Positions 1-10,651 of a stretch of 64,000 nucleotides of DNA are shown here, piece after piece. Origin of the DNA: Haematobia irritans. Taxonomy: Eukaryota; Arthropoda; Insecta; Diptera; Muscidae. Below the pieces are notes generated by a model, which was not told the DNA's origin, ran no database searches, and was given only the letters and a program-made list of their open reading frames with translations. The position numbers and the translations under genes are program-made. The stretch's first letter is position 1, and each line of letters starts with the position of its first letter. The stretch covers positions 99,749,132 to 99,813,131 of the forward strand of contig NC_134397.1 of NCBI RefSeq assembly GCF_050003625.1, in the 5' to 3' direction.

Positions 1-385
1 AAAGTCTAAAGTCGGGCGGGACCGACTATATTATACCCTGCACCACTTTGTAGATCTAAATTTTCGATACCATATCACATCCGTCAAATGTGTTGAGGGC
101 TATATATAAAGGTTTGTCCCAAATACATACATTTAAATATCACTCGATCTGGACAGAATTTGATAGACTTCTACAAAATCTATAGACTTAAAATTTAAGT
201 CGGCTAATGCACTAGGGTGGAACACAATGTTAGTAAAAAAATATGGGAAACATTTAAATCGGAAGCAATTTTAAGGAAACTTCGCAAAAGTTTATTTATG
301 ATTTATGGCTCGATATATATGTATTAGAAGTTTAGGAAAACTAGAGTCATTTTTACAACTTTTCGACTAAGCAGTGGCGATTGTA

Positions 386-1691
386 AAGGGTGATTTGTTA
401 AGAGCTTGATAACTTTTTAAAAAAAAAAAACGCATAAAATTTGCAAAATCTCATCGGTTCTTTATTTGAAACGTTAGATTGGTCCATGACATTTACTTTT
501 TGAAGATAATTTCATTTAAATGTTGACCGCGGCTGCGTCTTAGGTGGTCCATTCGGAAAGTCCAATTTTGGGCAACTTTTTCGAGCATTTCGGCCGGAAT
601 AGCCCGAATTTCTTCGGAAATGTTGTCTTCCAAAGCTGGAATAGTTGCTGGCTTATTTCTGTAGACTTTAGACTTGACGTAGCCCCACAAAAAATAGTCT
701 AAAGGCGTCAAATCGCATGATCTTGGTGGCCAACTTACCGGTCCATTTCTTGAGATGAATTGTTCTCCGAAGTTTTCCCTCAAAATGGCCATAGAATCGC
801 GAGCTGTGTGGCATGTAGCGCCATCTTGTTGAAACCACATGTCAACCAAGTTCAGTTCTTCCATTTTTGGCAACAAAAAGTTTGTTAGCATCGAACGATA
901 GCGATCGCCATTCACCGTAACGTTGCGTCCAACAGCATCTTTGAAAAAATACGGTCCAATGATTCCACCAGCGTACAAACCACACCAAACAGTGCATTTT
1001 TCGGGATGCATGGGCAGTTCTTGAACGGCTTCTGGTTGCTCTTCACTCCAAATGCGGCAATTTTGCTTATTTACGTAGCCATTCAACCAGAAATGAGCCT
1101 CATCGCTGAACAAAATTTGTCGATAAAAAAGCGGATTTTCTGCCAACTTTACTAGGGCCCATTCACTGAAAATTCGACGTTGTGGCAGATCGTTCGGCTT
1201 CAGTTCTTGCACGAGCTGTATTTTATACGGTTTTACACCAAGATCTTTGCGTAAAATCTTCCATGTGGTCGAATAACACAAACCCAATTGCTGCGAACGG
1301 CGACGAATCGACATTTCACGGTCTTCAGCAACACTCTCAGAAACAGACACAATATTCTCTTCTGTACGCACTGTACGCATTCGTGTGGTTGGTTTAATGT
1401 CCAATAAAGTAAACTGAGTGCGAAACTTGGTCACAATCGCATTAATTGTTTGCTCACTTGGTCGATTATGTAGACCATAAATCGGACGTAAAGCGCGAAA
1501 CACATTTCGAACCGAACACTGATTTTGGTAATAAAATTCAATGATTTGCAAGCGTTGCTCGTTAGTAAGTCTATTCATGATGAAATGTCAAAGCATACTG
1601 AGCATCTTTCTCTTTGACACCATGTCTGAAATCCCACGTGATCTGTCAAATACTAATGCATGAAAATCCTAACCTCAAAAGAATCACCCTT
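386..1691 (-). mobile_element. Full-length DD41D mariner (Mar copy 1)
   Basis: A 1306-bp element bounded by TA on both sides (384-385 and 1692-1693). The ends share the short inverted repeat AAGGGTGATT and then diverge. It carries one intact transposase gene on the minus strand. It is inserted in the TA153 repeat, whose sequence resumes directly after the right TA. Three deleted relatives are in the window (4322-5255, 10652-11584, 16546-17479). They differ from this copy by only a few substitutions outside their deletions, which indicates recent activity. Confidence 0.93.
493..1578 (-). CDS. Mariner-family transposase, intact, DD41D
   Basis: The 361-residue cut-and-paste transposase should bind the element's ends and catalyse excision and integration at TA in the nucleus. 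The N-terminal half (about 1-130) has two helix-turn-helix-like segments, with MNRLTNEQRLQIIEFYYQNQ at the start and RRRSQQLGLCYSTTWKILRK near 92-111. The catalytic half carries D159 (FSDEAHF), D252 (QQDGATCH) and D294 (TPLDYFLW). The last two are separated by 41 residues, the spacing reported for the rosa-like DD41D group of Tc1/mariner. The start is an ATG and the end is FKK-stop, with no frameshift. Residue 143 is Val here but Glu in copies 2 and 3, the only obvious private change. No intron is apparent. It could be an active source copy. Whether V143 affects function is unknown. Confidence 0.93.
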   Translation of the reverse strand: MNRLTNEQRLQIIEFYYQNQCSVRNVFRALRPIYGLHNRPSEQTINAIVTKFRTQFTLLDIKPTTRMRTVRTEENIVSVSESVAEDREMSIRRRSQQLGLCYSTTWKILRKDLGVKPYKIQLVQELKPNDLPQRRIFSEWALVKLAENPLFYRQILFSDEAHFWLNGYVNKQNCRIWSEEQPEAVQELPMHPEKCTVWCGLYAGGIIGPYFFKDAVGRNVTVNGDRYRSMLTNFLLPKMEELNLVDMWFQQDGATCHTARDSMAILRENFGEQFISRNGPVSWPPRSCDLTPLDYFLWGYVKSKVYRNKPATIPALEDNISEEIRAIPAEMLEKVAQNWTFRMDHLRRSRGQHLNEIIFKK

Positions 1692-2693
1692 TACAAGGAA
1701 AATGTTGGTATTTTGACCATTTTTGTCGAAATCGGAAAAACATATATATGGGAGCTATATCTAAATCTGAACCGATTTCAACAAAATTTGGCACGCATAG
1801 CAACAATGCTAATTCTACTCTCTGTGCAAAATTTCAACTAAATCTGAGTTAAAAATTGGCCTCTGTGGTCATATTTGTGTAAATCGGCCTAAAGCTATAT
1901 ATGGGAGCTATATATAAATCTGAACCGATTTCAACCAAATTTGGCACGCATAGCTACAATGCTAATTCTACTCTCTGTGCAAAATTTTAACTAAATCGGA
2001 GCAAAAAATTGGACTCTGTGGTCATATTTGTGTAAATCGGCCTAAAGCTATATATGGTTCAACCAAATTTGGCACGCATAGCTACAATGCTAATTCTACT
2101 CCCTGTGCAAAATTTCAATTAAATCGGAGTAAAAGATTGGCCACTGTGGTCATATGAGTGTAAATCGGGCGAAATATATATATGGGAGCTATATCTATAT
2201 CTGAACCGATTTCAATAAAATTTGGAACACTTGACTATAGTACTAATTGTTCTTCTTGTGCAAAATTTTAAGCAAATTAGGGTAAAACTCTGGCTTCTGG
2301 GGCCATATAAGTCCATATCGGGCGAAATATTAAATGGGAGCTATATTTAAATCTGAACCGATTTCTTCCAAAATCAATAGGTATCTATTCTGAGCCAAAA
2401 CACATACTTGTGCCAAATTTGAAGTCGATTGGACTAAAACTGCGACCTAGACTTTGATTACAAAAATGTGTTCACGGACAGACGGACATGGCTATATCGA
2501 CTTAGGAGCCCACCCTGAGTATTTTTGCCAAAGACACCATGTGTCTATCTCGTCTCCTTCTGGGTGTTGCAAACATATGCACTAACTTATAATACCCTGT
2601 TCCACAGTGTGGAGCAGGGTATAAATATCTGTATCTGTATCAGAAGTGAAAAATTTCCTTGCGAAGCCGAAAGAGACATAAAAACTGCAGACA

Positions 2694-4321
2694 TTGATTG
2701 ATGAACATCGTATGCGGGAAGCTTCTACAGGTTCAAACCTCTCCAAAGCTGAACCGCGGATTGTTGCGAGAGTCACCAAGAACTGTGAAGAGGAAGCCCT
2801 TGATGACTCAATCGAGGCGGCTGATGTGACGGTGGTTGCACATTTGGATGGTTCTACGGTTCCTCCAGATAAATCTTCACCATTGTAAGGCTGCTTGTGC
2901 TGCCTTAAAAGTTCTCCTGATGAAAGGAGACATATAGTTCTTATTCAAGAACTTATGTATATTAGAGGTGTGCACGTGAGTAATAGTTTACTCACGCTCA
3001 CGCACACTCACGACGGAAAAACCTTACTCACGCACGATATTGTTTGGTAGGACTCACGCACAATCACGAAAACAAAATTTGTACTCACGCACACTCACGC
3101 ACGAAAATGTCGTGACTCATGAAATATACCGTGACTCACGAAAAATGCAGTGACTCACGAATAGTTTTGTGAGTAATTTACCTTAGCGACGTGTCTGAAA
3201 TCATGAGCGTTATTAAAATCGAGAGCGTTATTACACTCTTTAACTAAAATTGTAAATGAGTTTAACTCTTAAGCGTTTTATGTTGGTGAGTAATTCTTTA
3301 CTCACGCACACTCACGAAGATATTATTTTCGTGACTCACGCTCAGGCACGAACTTTTGGTTTATTAATCACGCTCACGCACACTCACGCCGTTGCCATGA
3401 GCGTGACTCACGCGTGAGTCATGAAAATTTTGGTGAGTCGCGACAATTTCGTGTCACGTGCACAACTCTAATGTATATACGAATAAGATCTATGAATTAA
3501 GCACTCCGGGTTTCAATCTTTTGCATAATACCGGTAAAGATATGTATAAATCGAGCATGTTTAATTGCAAAAAAACGAACTAAACTTATTTCAGCTGCAT
3601 TCATTGAGCAATGCAGACACTGTCGTAGCCAGTCTAGAGATATCCAAATGCAAATATTGGGTATCTTCGGTATACATGATAGGGAGATGCTTCCATGTGC
3701 CGCTAAGACCTTGTTTGTGGAGTCAGTTAACACAAAGACAAAACTCATTATGGGATGTGATGCAAATGCTCATCATAGTATTTGGGGAAGAGTGATACTA
3801 ATGCAAGGGGAGAGTCGCTAATAGAATTTATTTTACGTACTAAAGGGAGATGCACCAACCTTCTTCACCAAAAACAGGCAAGAGGTTCTGGACGTCACAT
3901 TGGCCTCTCCGGAACTGAATGATAAGATATCTGAGTGGCAAGTTTTGAGGGAACATAGCTCCTCAGAGCATCGCTACATCAGTTTCAGATTGGCTGTTCG
4001 TACTTCAAAGACCATATTTCCGCCAATGTGAGGAATGCTGATTGGAATAGGTATAGGGATACGTTCAATATAATGATACCAGATATACCGGAGATAAATA
4101 TAAGCACTGTGCAAGATATCGAACTAACCGTGGGGCGGATTTCAAAGGCTTTCAACATCTCACTGTCTGTCATTTCCTATCGAGGAAATTGTATCGGAAG
4201 CTAGAATAAAATGGTCTTTAAATAGTTTTCGACCATTCAAATCCCCCGGACCTGATGGAATTACTCCAGCGGAGTAACAAGCAGTAACCGACAAAATTAT
4301 CCCTTGGTTGATGGTGATATA
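2694..4321 (+). pseudogene. LINE-A linker and AP-endonuclease relic
   Basis: The first part (2694-2888) matches the acidic linker upstream of ORF2 (IVARVTKN, ADVTVVAHLDGS). After the hAT MITE the endonuclease resumes at 3479 and can be followed to about 3870, with frameshifts (CKYWVSSVY and GCDANAHHS equivalents are visible). The linker to the RT continues to the mariner at 4322, with a deletion near 4166 (ISLS joined to the FPIEEIVSEA region). Several stops are present and there is no function as it stands. Confidence 0.75.
2963..3470. mobile_element. hAT-type MITE rich in CGTGAGT
   Basis: A 508-bp element with ends TAGAGGTGTGCACGTGA and TCACGTGCACAACTCTA, flanked by a perfect 8-bp duplication ATGTATAT (2955-2962 and 3471-3478). 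The 8-bp target duplication and the TAGAG terminus fit the hAT superfamily. The interior is made almost entirely of ACTCACG/CGTGAGT words in both orientations. It has no coding capacity. The uninterrupted LINE-A at 56920-56945 shows the empty site. Confidence 0.92.
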
Positions 4322-5255
4322 AAGGGTGATTTGTTAAGAGCTTGATAACTTTTTTTAAAAAAAAAACGCATAAAATTTGCAAAATCTCATCGGTTCTTTA
4401 TTTGAAACGTTAGATTGGTCCATGACATTTACTTTTTGAAGATAATTTCATTTAAATGTTGACCGCGGCTGCGTCTTAGGTGGTCCATTCGGAAAGTCCA
4501 ATTTTGGGCAACTTTTTCGAGCATTTCGGCCGGAATAGCCCGAATTTCTTCGGAAATGTTGTCTTCCAAAGCTGGAATAGTTGCTGGCTTATTTCTGTAG
4601 ACTTTAGACTTGACGTAGCCCCACAAAAAATAGTCTAAAGGCGTCAAATCGCATGATCTTGGTGGCCAACTTACCGGTCCATTTCTTGAGATGAATTGTT
4701 CTCCGAAGTTTTCCCTCAAAATGGCCATAGAATCGCGAGCTGTGTGGCATGTAGCGCCATCTTGTTGAAACCACATGTCAACCAAGTTCAGTTCTTCCAT
4801 TTTTGGCAACAAAAAGTTTGTTAGCATCGAACGATAGCGATCGCCATTCACCGTAACGTTGCGTCCAACAGCATCTTTGAAAAAATACGGTCCAATGATT
4901 CCACCAGCGTACAAACCACACCAAACAGTGCATTTTTCGGGATGCATGGGCAGTTCTTGAACGGCTTCTGGTTGCTCTTCACTCCAAATGCGGCAATTTT
5001 GCTTATTTACGTAGCCATTCAACCAGAAATGAGCCTCATCGCTGAACAAAATTTGTCGATAAAAAAGCGGATTTTCTGCCAACTTTTCTAGGGCCCATTC
5101 ACTGAAAATTCGACGTTGTGGCTCGTTAGTAAGTCTATTCATGATGAAATGTCAAAGCATACTGAGCATCTTTCTCTTTGACACCATGTCTGAAATCCCA
5201 CGTGATCTGTCAAATACTAATGCATGAAAATCCTAACCTCAAAAGAATCACCCTT
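4322..5255 (-). mobile_element. Mar copy 2, internally deleted
   Basis: A 934-bp derivative flanked by TA (4320-4321 and 5256-5257). It is inserted in LINE-A, whose empty site is visible at about 59008 in the plus copy (GATATATAAAGGATG). The termini match copy 1. Confidence 0.93.
4429..5142 (-). CDS. Mariner transposase lacking the DNA-binding half
   Basis: A 237-residue open frame formed by a precise in-frame 372-bp deletion. Residues 1-7 (MNRLTNE) are joined to residue 132 (PQRRIFSEW), so both helix-turn-helix segments are lost while all three catalytic aspartates are kept. Apart from E143 it matches the full-length copy. It cannot bind termini by the usual route. If expressed it could only act in a complex with full-length protein or interfere with it; that is inference. 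It may simply be a passive derivative. Confidence 0.85.
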   Translation of the reverse strand: MNRLTNEPQRRIFSEWALEKLAENPLFYRQILFSDEAHFWLNGYVNKQNCRIWSEEQPEAVQELPMHPEKCTVWCGLYAGGIIGPYFFKDAVGRNVTVNGDRYRSMLTNFLLPKMEELNLVDMWFQQDGATCHTARDSMAILRENFGEQFISRNGPVSWPPRSCDLTPLDYFLWGYVKSKVYRNKPATIPALEDNISEEIRAIPAEMLEKVAQNWTFRMDHLRRSRGQHLNEIIFKK

Positions 5256-6075
5256 TATAAAGGATGTATAAACTTAGCATATATTCCAAAAAAAGTGGAG
5301 GGAAACAAATGTCGTTTTCATACCTAAAGCGGGAAAATCCTCTCAATCAAGTGCGAAGGATTTCCGACCAATCAGTTTATCCTCATTCCTACTTAAGACT
5401 CTGGAGAGGATGATAAATATTTACCTTAAAACCAGCGTCGATTCATGTTTGCTCTCGAAACGACAGCATGCATACTCGAAGGGCAGTTCTACTGAGACCG
5501 CATTGCATGAACAAGTCAGCTTTATTGAAAGCTCACTATCATTCAATGAATACACAATCGTGGCGTTTCTAGACATCGAAGGGGCATTCAATAACGCCCA
5601 TCCGAGCTCAATATTAAATGAACTGACAACTCTGAATGTTGATCCAGGTATACATAGGCTGTTAGACGAACTTCTAATGAGGAGACGTATTTCAGCCACA
5701 CTAGGACAAGCAAACATACAAAAGTATGTGAACAGAGGCACTCCCCAAGGAGGAGTTCTATCACCTCTTCTTTGGAATGTTGCTATACACAACCTTCTGG
5801 TTTCCCTAGAAAAAGAAAGGATAAAAGTTCGAATAGCGAAACGAATACACAATCACTGTATTGTTTTTCATGCAGAAATACTAGCAATAAGAGAGGTGGC
5901 GAATTGGCTGAGAAGTAATGTTCTAACAAATGTTGGTGACAGTGAACCTGCAATAAAATCCTTGAAGTCTGTGTTTCTTAACTCAAAAACGACCACCGAC
6001 TGCCGCAAATCTCTCAATGAGATGGCTGAGCAGAACAATATTCATCTAATATGGGTGCCTGGCCATAGGAACATA
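5256..6075 (+). pseudogene. LINE-A reverse transcriptase and RNase H relic
   Basis: Reverse transcriptase N-terminal and palm sequence are readable (AFLDIEGAFNNAHPSS, then GTPQGGVLSPLLWN). The frame then jumps at about 5830 straight into RNase H (RIAKRIHNH, CRKSLNEMAEQNNIHLIWVP). The deletion removes the catalytic YADD box and the thumb. The frame continues into the CAC element at 6076, so the apparent C-terminus of the 259-codon frame starting at 5410 is transposon DNA. RNase H continues after the insert at 8708. Confidence 0.85.
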
Positions 6076-8707
6076 CACACAAAAAAATTTTTTTTGATTT
6101 CAATCACGAAAATCGCGGATTCAATCATTTTTTTAATTGAAATGTCTTCAATCACGAAAATGATAGTATCAATCACCCATTTTGATTGAAAACCAACACG
6201 ATTTTTAATTAAAAATTTAATTGACTTTTGTCACGGAATCAATTAATTGTGTGATTGAATCAATTAAAAACGTGATTGATTTTTCACATAAAATTCAATC
6301 ACAGTTTTAATTGAATCAATTAAAATTTTAATTAATTTCGCGACAAAAATCAATCAACTATTTGATTCATTCAATTAAATAATTAATTGAAATTGGCTAT
6401 AAATTTCGATCAAAAAATTTATATATTGCGACCACAAAATCGTATTTAGTTTTTTTTTCTTTTGAAATAAAAGAAAATATGTGTTTCTTATAAAACATAT
6501 TTAATATTTTATTATTTTTTGAATTATGCAATAGACAAATAAATTTGGTTCTTGTCATTTATGTTTTGTTCTAACATAACTTACAAATACAACTACTATC
6601 AATAACAACTATAGGGTGAAAAAATAAATTATATAAATCATTATCTTCCTTATAATAATAACCATGTTAACATGTTCCTTCTAATATGTAGATGCGACTA
6701 GATTTCCAATAAATCAGCAGCCTGTAAGCTAAATTAGTTTTTCTGAAAGTAAACAGAATAATTCGAATTTAATTTTGTTCAATTAAAAGTTAATTTTGTT
6801 AAACATTACCTGCATAGAATATCAAGTTCAATTCTTAGTTCCAGGTTGCAGATTTATAATCTTCTTTTGCAGTTGTAGTCTTTTAGCATAAAAAGGTGTG
6901 TTAAGGAGCTCGGCAATTTAATTTTAGTAACAATTCCTTTCCAAAATTTCCACACATTAAAATCGTCTATTAAAATTTGAACCAATCAAAGACAAAAATA
7001 ATGGGAAAGCAATGTAATATTTGGTATTATATTGATGATAATTTGCAAATTCTGGAAATAGAAAAAAATATAAATGGAAAATACATACACTCAAAAAAAG
7101 TGAACTCTCTGTTTCACTAAAGCCAATTTAACTTTATTTTAGTTCATGGAATTATTATGTTTGAAGAAAGTTTCCTCTACTCTAATAATTTTTTGTGTAC
7201 GTTAGTTAAATTAACTAAAACCGAGGTAAAAAATGTACACAAATGAAGCATAAAGATTAACTAAATTCGTGTCTTCCACAAAATAGTTCAGAATTCCTTT
7301 AAATTTGTAAATTTTACCAAAAATGCGTCCATCGTGAACTTCGTATGTCACTAAAGACATTCTTGCAATTTTTAACACCAATTTTTTCTTTCAAACTACA
7401 AAATTTTCTTTAGAAAGTGAAAAAACCTAATTATGTCTAATAAATTTACTTGAACTTGTAGAAAAATATTTACTTATTTGAATGACATCGGCGTGATGCC
7501 AGCGTTTGTTATACTGTTTAGTTAAAATTTTCTCAAAATATTCAAAATTTTCTACAATGAACCGAAATTTTTCTTCCTGGTGGGCTCACTGTTTTTTCAG
7601 TGTATTTTTATTATTTTCTGATATTTTCCATATTTTTAAATCCAAAAGAAAGAACTTTTTTACCATTACATAATTCAGCTCATTAGTTTATATACCAGAT
7701 ATACTGCTCTCTACTTGGGTTCAAACTGAAAAAGGCAGGTAAAACAAAAATGCAATTTAATGGCAACGCTACTTCGCAACTTCAAGGTGAATCTTCCAAC
7801 AAACCCATACCGCTCTTGGTTTTAAGAAAACTAGGAGTGAAAAAAATTTATAATTTTAAAAGATCAATACGGTACCCACTTTTTTATTGCAAACATATTA
7901 TTATATATTTGATAAAATGATGGAGTTGATGGGATTGATTGGTCAATTTCACGAAATAAAATTGGTCACTAAAAGAAATGAATAAAAAATATATTATTTT
8001 AGTCCGTTTAATGTAAACAGGCTTCAATGGAAAACGGTATTCACATTTCACAATTTCTTACCTTCAATAAACATAGATTGTTTTCCATTTTTACAATACC
8101 ACAAAACACAAACACAGGTAATTTCAAATGCGTTCTGTCATATATTTTTTTTCAAACCTTTACCACGTGGCCGTTTGTTGTTGCACACTTTATTTGTTTC
8201 AACCCTTTGCTATGATTTGTTGTTGCGTTCAAAATATTTATGCACACATTTTGAATGCAGCAGACAGAATGTCGCCGAACATGTTTTTCAATTTACGCGA
8301 AAAACAAAAACCCAACCGTTCGTTACGAGTTACTTCCACAGACTGATCTCTCCACCATACATTGTTGAATAAATACCCATTCTCTTGTTCTCTTTTCGCT
8401 CTTTCCATTGCTCAAAATTATTCAGTTTCAATCACAAAGGTGATTGGATCAATCACATGTGTAATTGGAAACGGAAAAAATTTCAATCACGTTTATAATT
8501 GAAAATTATTTCCGAATTGATTAACAAATTGATTGAATCAATTAATATTTTAATTGAAAACGTAACAAATATCAATCATTTTTTTAATTGGTTTTTATTC
8601 GGATTTGATTAAATAATTAATTGAATCAATTAACATATTAATTGAATCCGTTTCCAAATTCAATTAAGTGTTTAATTGAAAAAATTTTGGTGATAATTTT
8701 TTGTGTG
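6076..8707. mobile_element. CAC-A element copy 1 (TA-flanked)
   Basis: A 2632-bp element with ends CACACAAAAAAA and ...TTTTTTGTGTG, flanked by TA (6074-6075 and 8708-8709). LINE-A at 60673-60690 gives the empty site (GGAATATACCGGGG). The subterminal 250-300 bp on both sides consist of CAATCAC and AATTAATT words in both orientations. I find no transposase. Short open frames near 8027-8372 recur in copy 2 but with shifted frames, so I treat them as spurious. A MITE is nested at 7088-7602. Confidence 0.9.
7088..7602. mobile_element. CACT MITE nested in CAC-A copy 1
   Basis: A 515-bp element with ends CACTCAAAAAAAGTGA and TCACTGTTTTTTCAGTG and TA on each side (7086-7087, 7603-7604). The second CAC-A copy lacks it (AAAATACATATTTTTATT near 18590), which confirms the boundaries. 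Parts of its interior resemble 11925-12025 and 17760-17910. Confidence 0.9.
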
Positions 8708-8747
8708 TACCGGGGAACTGCGAAGCAGATGAGTTAGCAAGGCTATC

Positions 8748-9188
8748 ATTTAACCGTCGAACGGCACGGACGTGTTTTTTTAATAGCGGATTAACTCATC
8801 GTAATAAGTACCTACTATGAATTTCAAGTGTGGTGGGATATTAGGCCACCATGCAGCGAAATTCAAAGTCATCCACTGGGTTGCTAACTTCAGGGCCCGG
8901 TGGACGGGTATCGAGTGGAGTTATATATTTGGGCAATGACCAAGAGTTAGGCTCAATTAGTCGACCTGTAGACGGGTCGACAGATAGCGACACTTTGACA
9001 AGTCGAACCTTTTCTAAGGTTCGAGGTAATCCTTCACGAAAGAAATTCAAGGAACGCAGAAATGCCTTGTTTATCCTAAAGAAATTAGGATCAGTCGATC
9101 GAAGCACGTTGTCGGCTAAACAAAGCGATTCCATAAAATGGGCTCAAGGAATTCTTGAAGCTGGAAAAAGAGAACGATCACCGGAATA
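8748..9188 (+). pseudogene. LINE-A copy E: 5' UTR and ORF1 start
   Basis: The 5' leader (AACCGTCGAACGGCACGGAC) is followed by ORF1 from ATG 8851 (MQRNSKSSTGLL, then FKERRNALFILKKLGSVD). It breaks at about 9188 (ERSPEY), where unrelated sequence starts. It matches the 5' ends at 54974 and, inverted, 61331-61441. It is fused directly to the broken 3' part of copy B, so a deletion or recombination between two LINE-A copies is likely. Confidence 0.85.
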
Positions 9189-9578
9189 CAAGGTACATTG
9201 TGCAAAGAAAAACTGAAATAAGTTGCGTCAGTTCAATTGTAATAAAATATTTAGTGGTTGAATTTTAATTTTTCATTCATTCATTTTTCATAAATTCAAG
9301 TCAAAGTCACCATCATTCATTTACTTAAGTTACCATAAGATATGCAACTCTGTTTTTTAGGGTATTTGTAGCACGTACCATAATTTTTACAACAGAATTC
9401 TAAACCTTTTCAAACTGCTGCCTTTGTTTATAAAAAGAACCTAACAGCCATTGGCGTAGCTAGGGGATCCTGTCTCAAGCCCCACCCCCCCCCCCCTTCC
9501 AACAAAATTGTAGCCCCCGAAAATTTGTCGGTATTTTTTTTTTTCGCTATACCTTTGAATTGGAACATTACTATCATG
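9189..9578. other. No gene seen; includes a C-run
   Basis: AT-rich sequence without a convincing open frame. The CCATTGGCGTAGCTAGG phrase near 9451, followed by a poly-C run (9484-9499), resembles the margins of fly hAT-like repeats, but no partner end was found. Confidence 0.4.
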
Positions 9579-10651
9579 TACACACAAAAAAAAATTTTTT
9601 GATTTCAATCACGAAAATCGCGGATCCAATCATTTTTTTAATTGAAATGTCTTCAATCACGAAAATGATAGTATCAATCACCCATTTTGATTGAAAACCA
9701 ACACGATTTTTAATTAAAAATTTAATTGACTTTTGTCACGGAATCAATTAATTGTGTGATTGAATCAATTAAAAACGTGATTGATTTTTTACATAAAATT
9801 CAATCACAGTTTTAATTGAATCAATTAAAATTTTAATTAATTTCGCGACAAAAATCAATCAACTATTTGATTCATTCAATTAAATAATTAATTGAATTTG
9901 GCTATAAATTTCGATCAACAAATTTATATATTGCGACCCCAAAATCGTATTTAGTTTTATTTGAAATAAAAGAAAATGTGTGTTTCTCATAAAACATATT
10001 TAATATTTTATTATTTTTTGAATTATGCAATAGATAAATAAATTTGGTTCTTGTCATTTGTGTTTTGTTCTAACATAACTTACAAATACAATTACTATCA
10101 ATAACAACTATAGGGTGAAAAAAATAAATTATATAAATCACTACCCAGTCAGAAAAAAACTATCGGAAAAGCGTTGTAAAAGCGTTGTGAACGGTTGATA
10201 CACGGTGGGAAAAAGCGTTGTTACAACCCCAAAATGATAACATCATTCCACGGTGTATCGATTGTATTAAACAACGTTTTCAAAGCGTCATGAAAACAAT
10301 ATTTTATACGTTTTTCCGATGGTTTAACGAACGCTTTGACAACCCCAAAATGATAACATCGTTATACGGTGTATCGATGGTTTTTACAACCATTAAAAAG
10401 CACTGAAAAACAACATTTCATACGTCTTTCCAATTGTTTCTAGAATGCTTTAGGAGGGTTAGAATTATAATTTTACAGTACCTTAAAACCGCTATTGAAA
10501 CAAAACAAAATTAGTGATTTACACTTTACAAAGGAACATCAGAAAACTTAACAATTAACAATTACCCCCATTTTCATAAAGCTCCGTTAGTGTTCCATTA
10601 ACTAGCCAACTTTTGAACCGTATTATGGACGAAATTGTCATCTTGCATATA

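Larger units (their letters stand above)
1..2621 (+). mobile_element. TA153 element copy I, left end outside window
   Basis: Non-coding dispersed repeat interrupted by the mariner at 386-1691. The TATGGG core recurs at 1747, 1900, 2053, 2181 and 2333. Spacings are 153, 153, 128 (a 25-bp internal deletion) and 152. The right end is a hairpin (CCCTGTTCCACAGTGTGGAGC) closing with GGGTA next to TA. A run of short direct repeats typical of these elements (cagacggacatggctat) lies just inside this end. The same architecture recurs at 28591-29768 and 45563-47375. The ORFs here are incidental. I cannot assign a superfamily. Part of the left arm may lie before base 1. Confidence 0.7.
2624..8744 (+). 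mobile_element. LINE-A copy B, decayed and multiply interrupted
   Basis: A non-LTR retrotransposon relic read by comparison with the plus-strand copy at 54974-61330. It begins in the ORF1-ORF2 linker, next to the TA153 end. It runs through endonuclease, linker, reverse transcriptase and RNase H pieces, and stops abruptly after the GNCEADELARL region at 8744. It is split by a hAT MITE (2963-3470), a mariner (4322-5255) and a 2.6-kb CAC element (6076-8707). It also has internal deletions, including one that joins the RT core to the RNase H region and removes the YADD box. Confidence 0.85.

Noticed and set aside
1182..1397. Plus-strand frame opposite the mariner gene
   Set aside because: A shadow of the transposase on the other strand.
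3000..3460. CGTGAGT array considered as a CRISPR-like or satellite array
   Set aside because: Words occur in both orientations without regular spacing or unique spacers, and the block is bounded by hAT ends with an 8-bp duplication.
8027..8372. Overlapping short frames in CAC-A copy 1, with a similar 113-codon frame at 18990-19331
   Set aside because: The nucleotide sequence is shared because both are copies of one element, but the frame is broken differently in each, so there is no sign of protein-level conservation.
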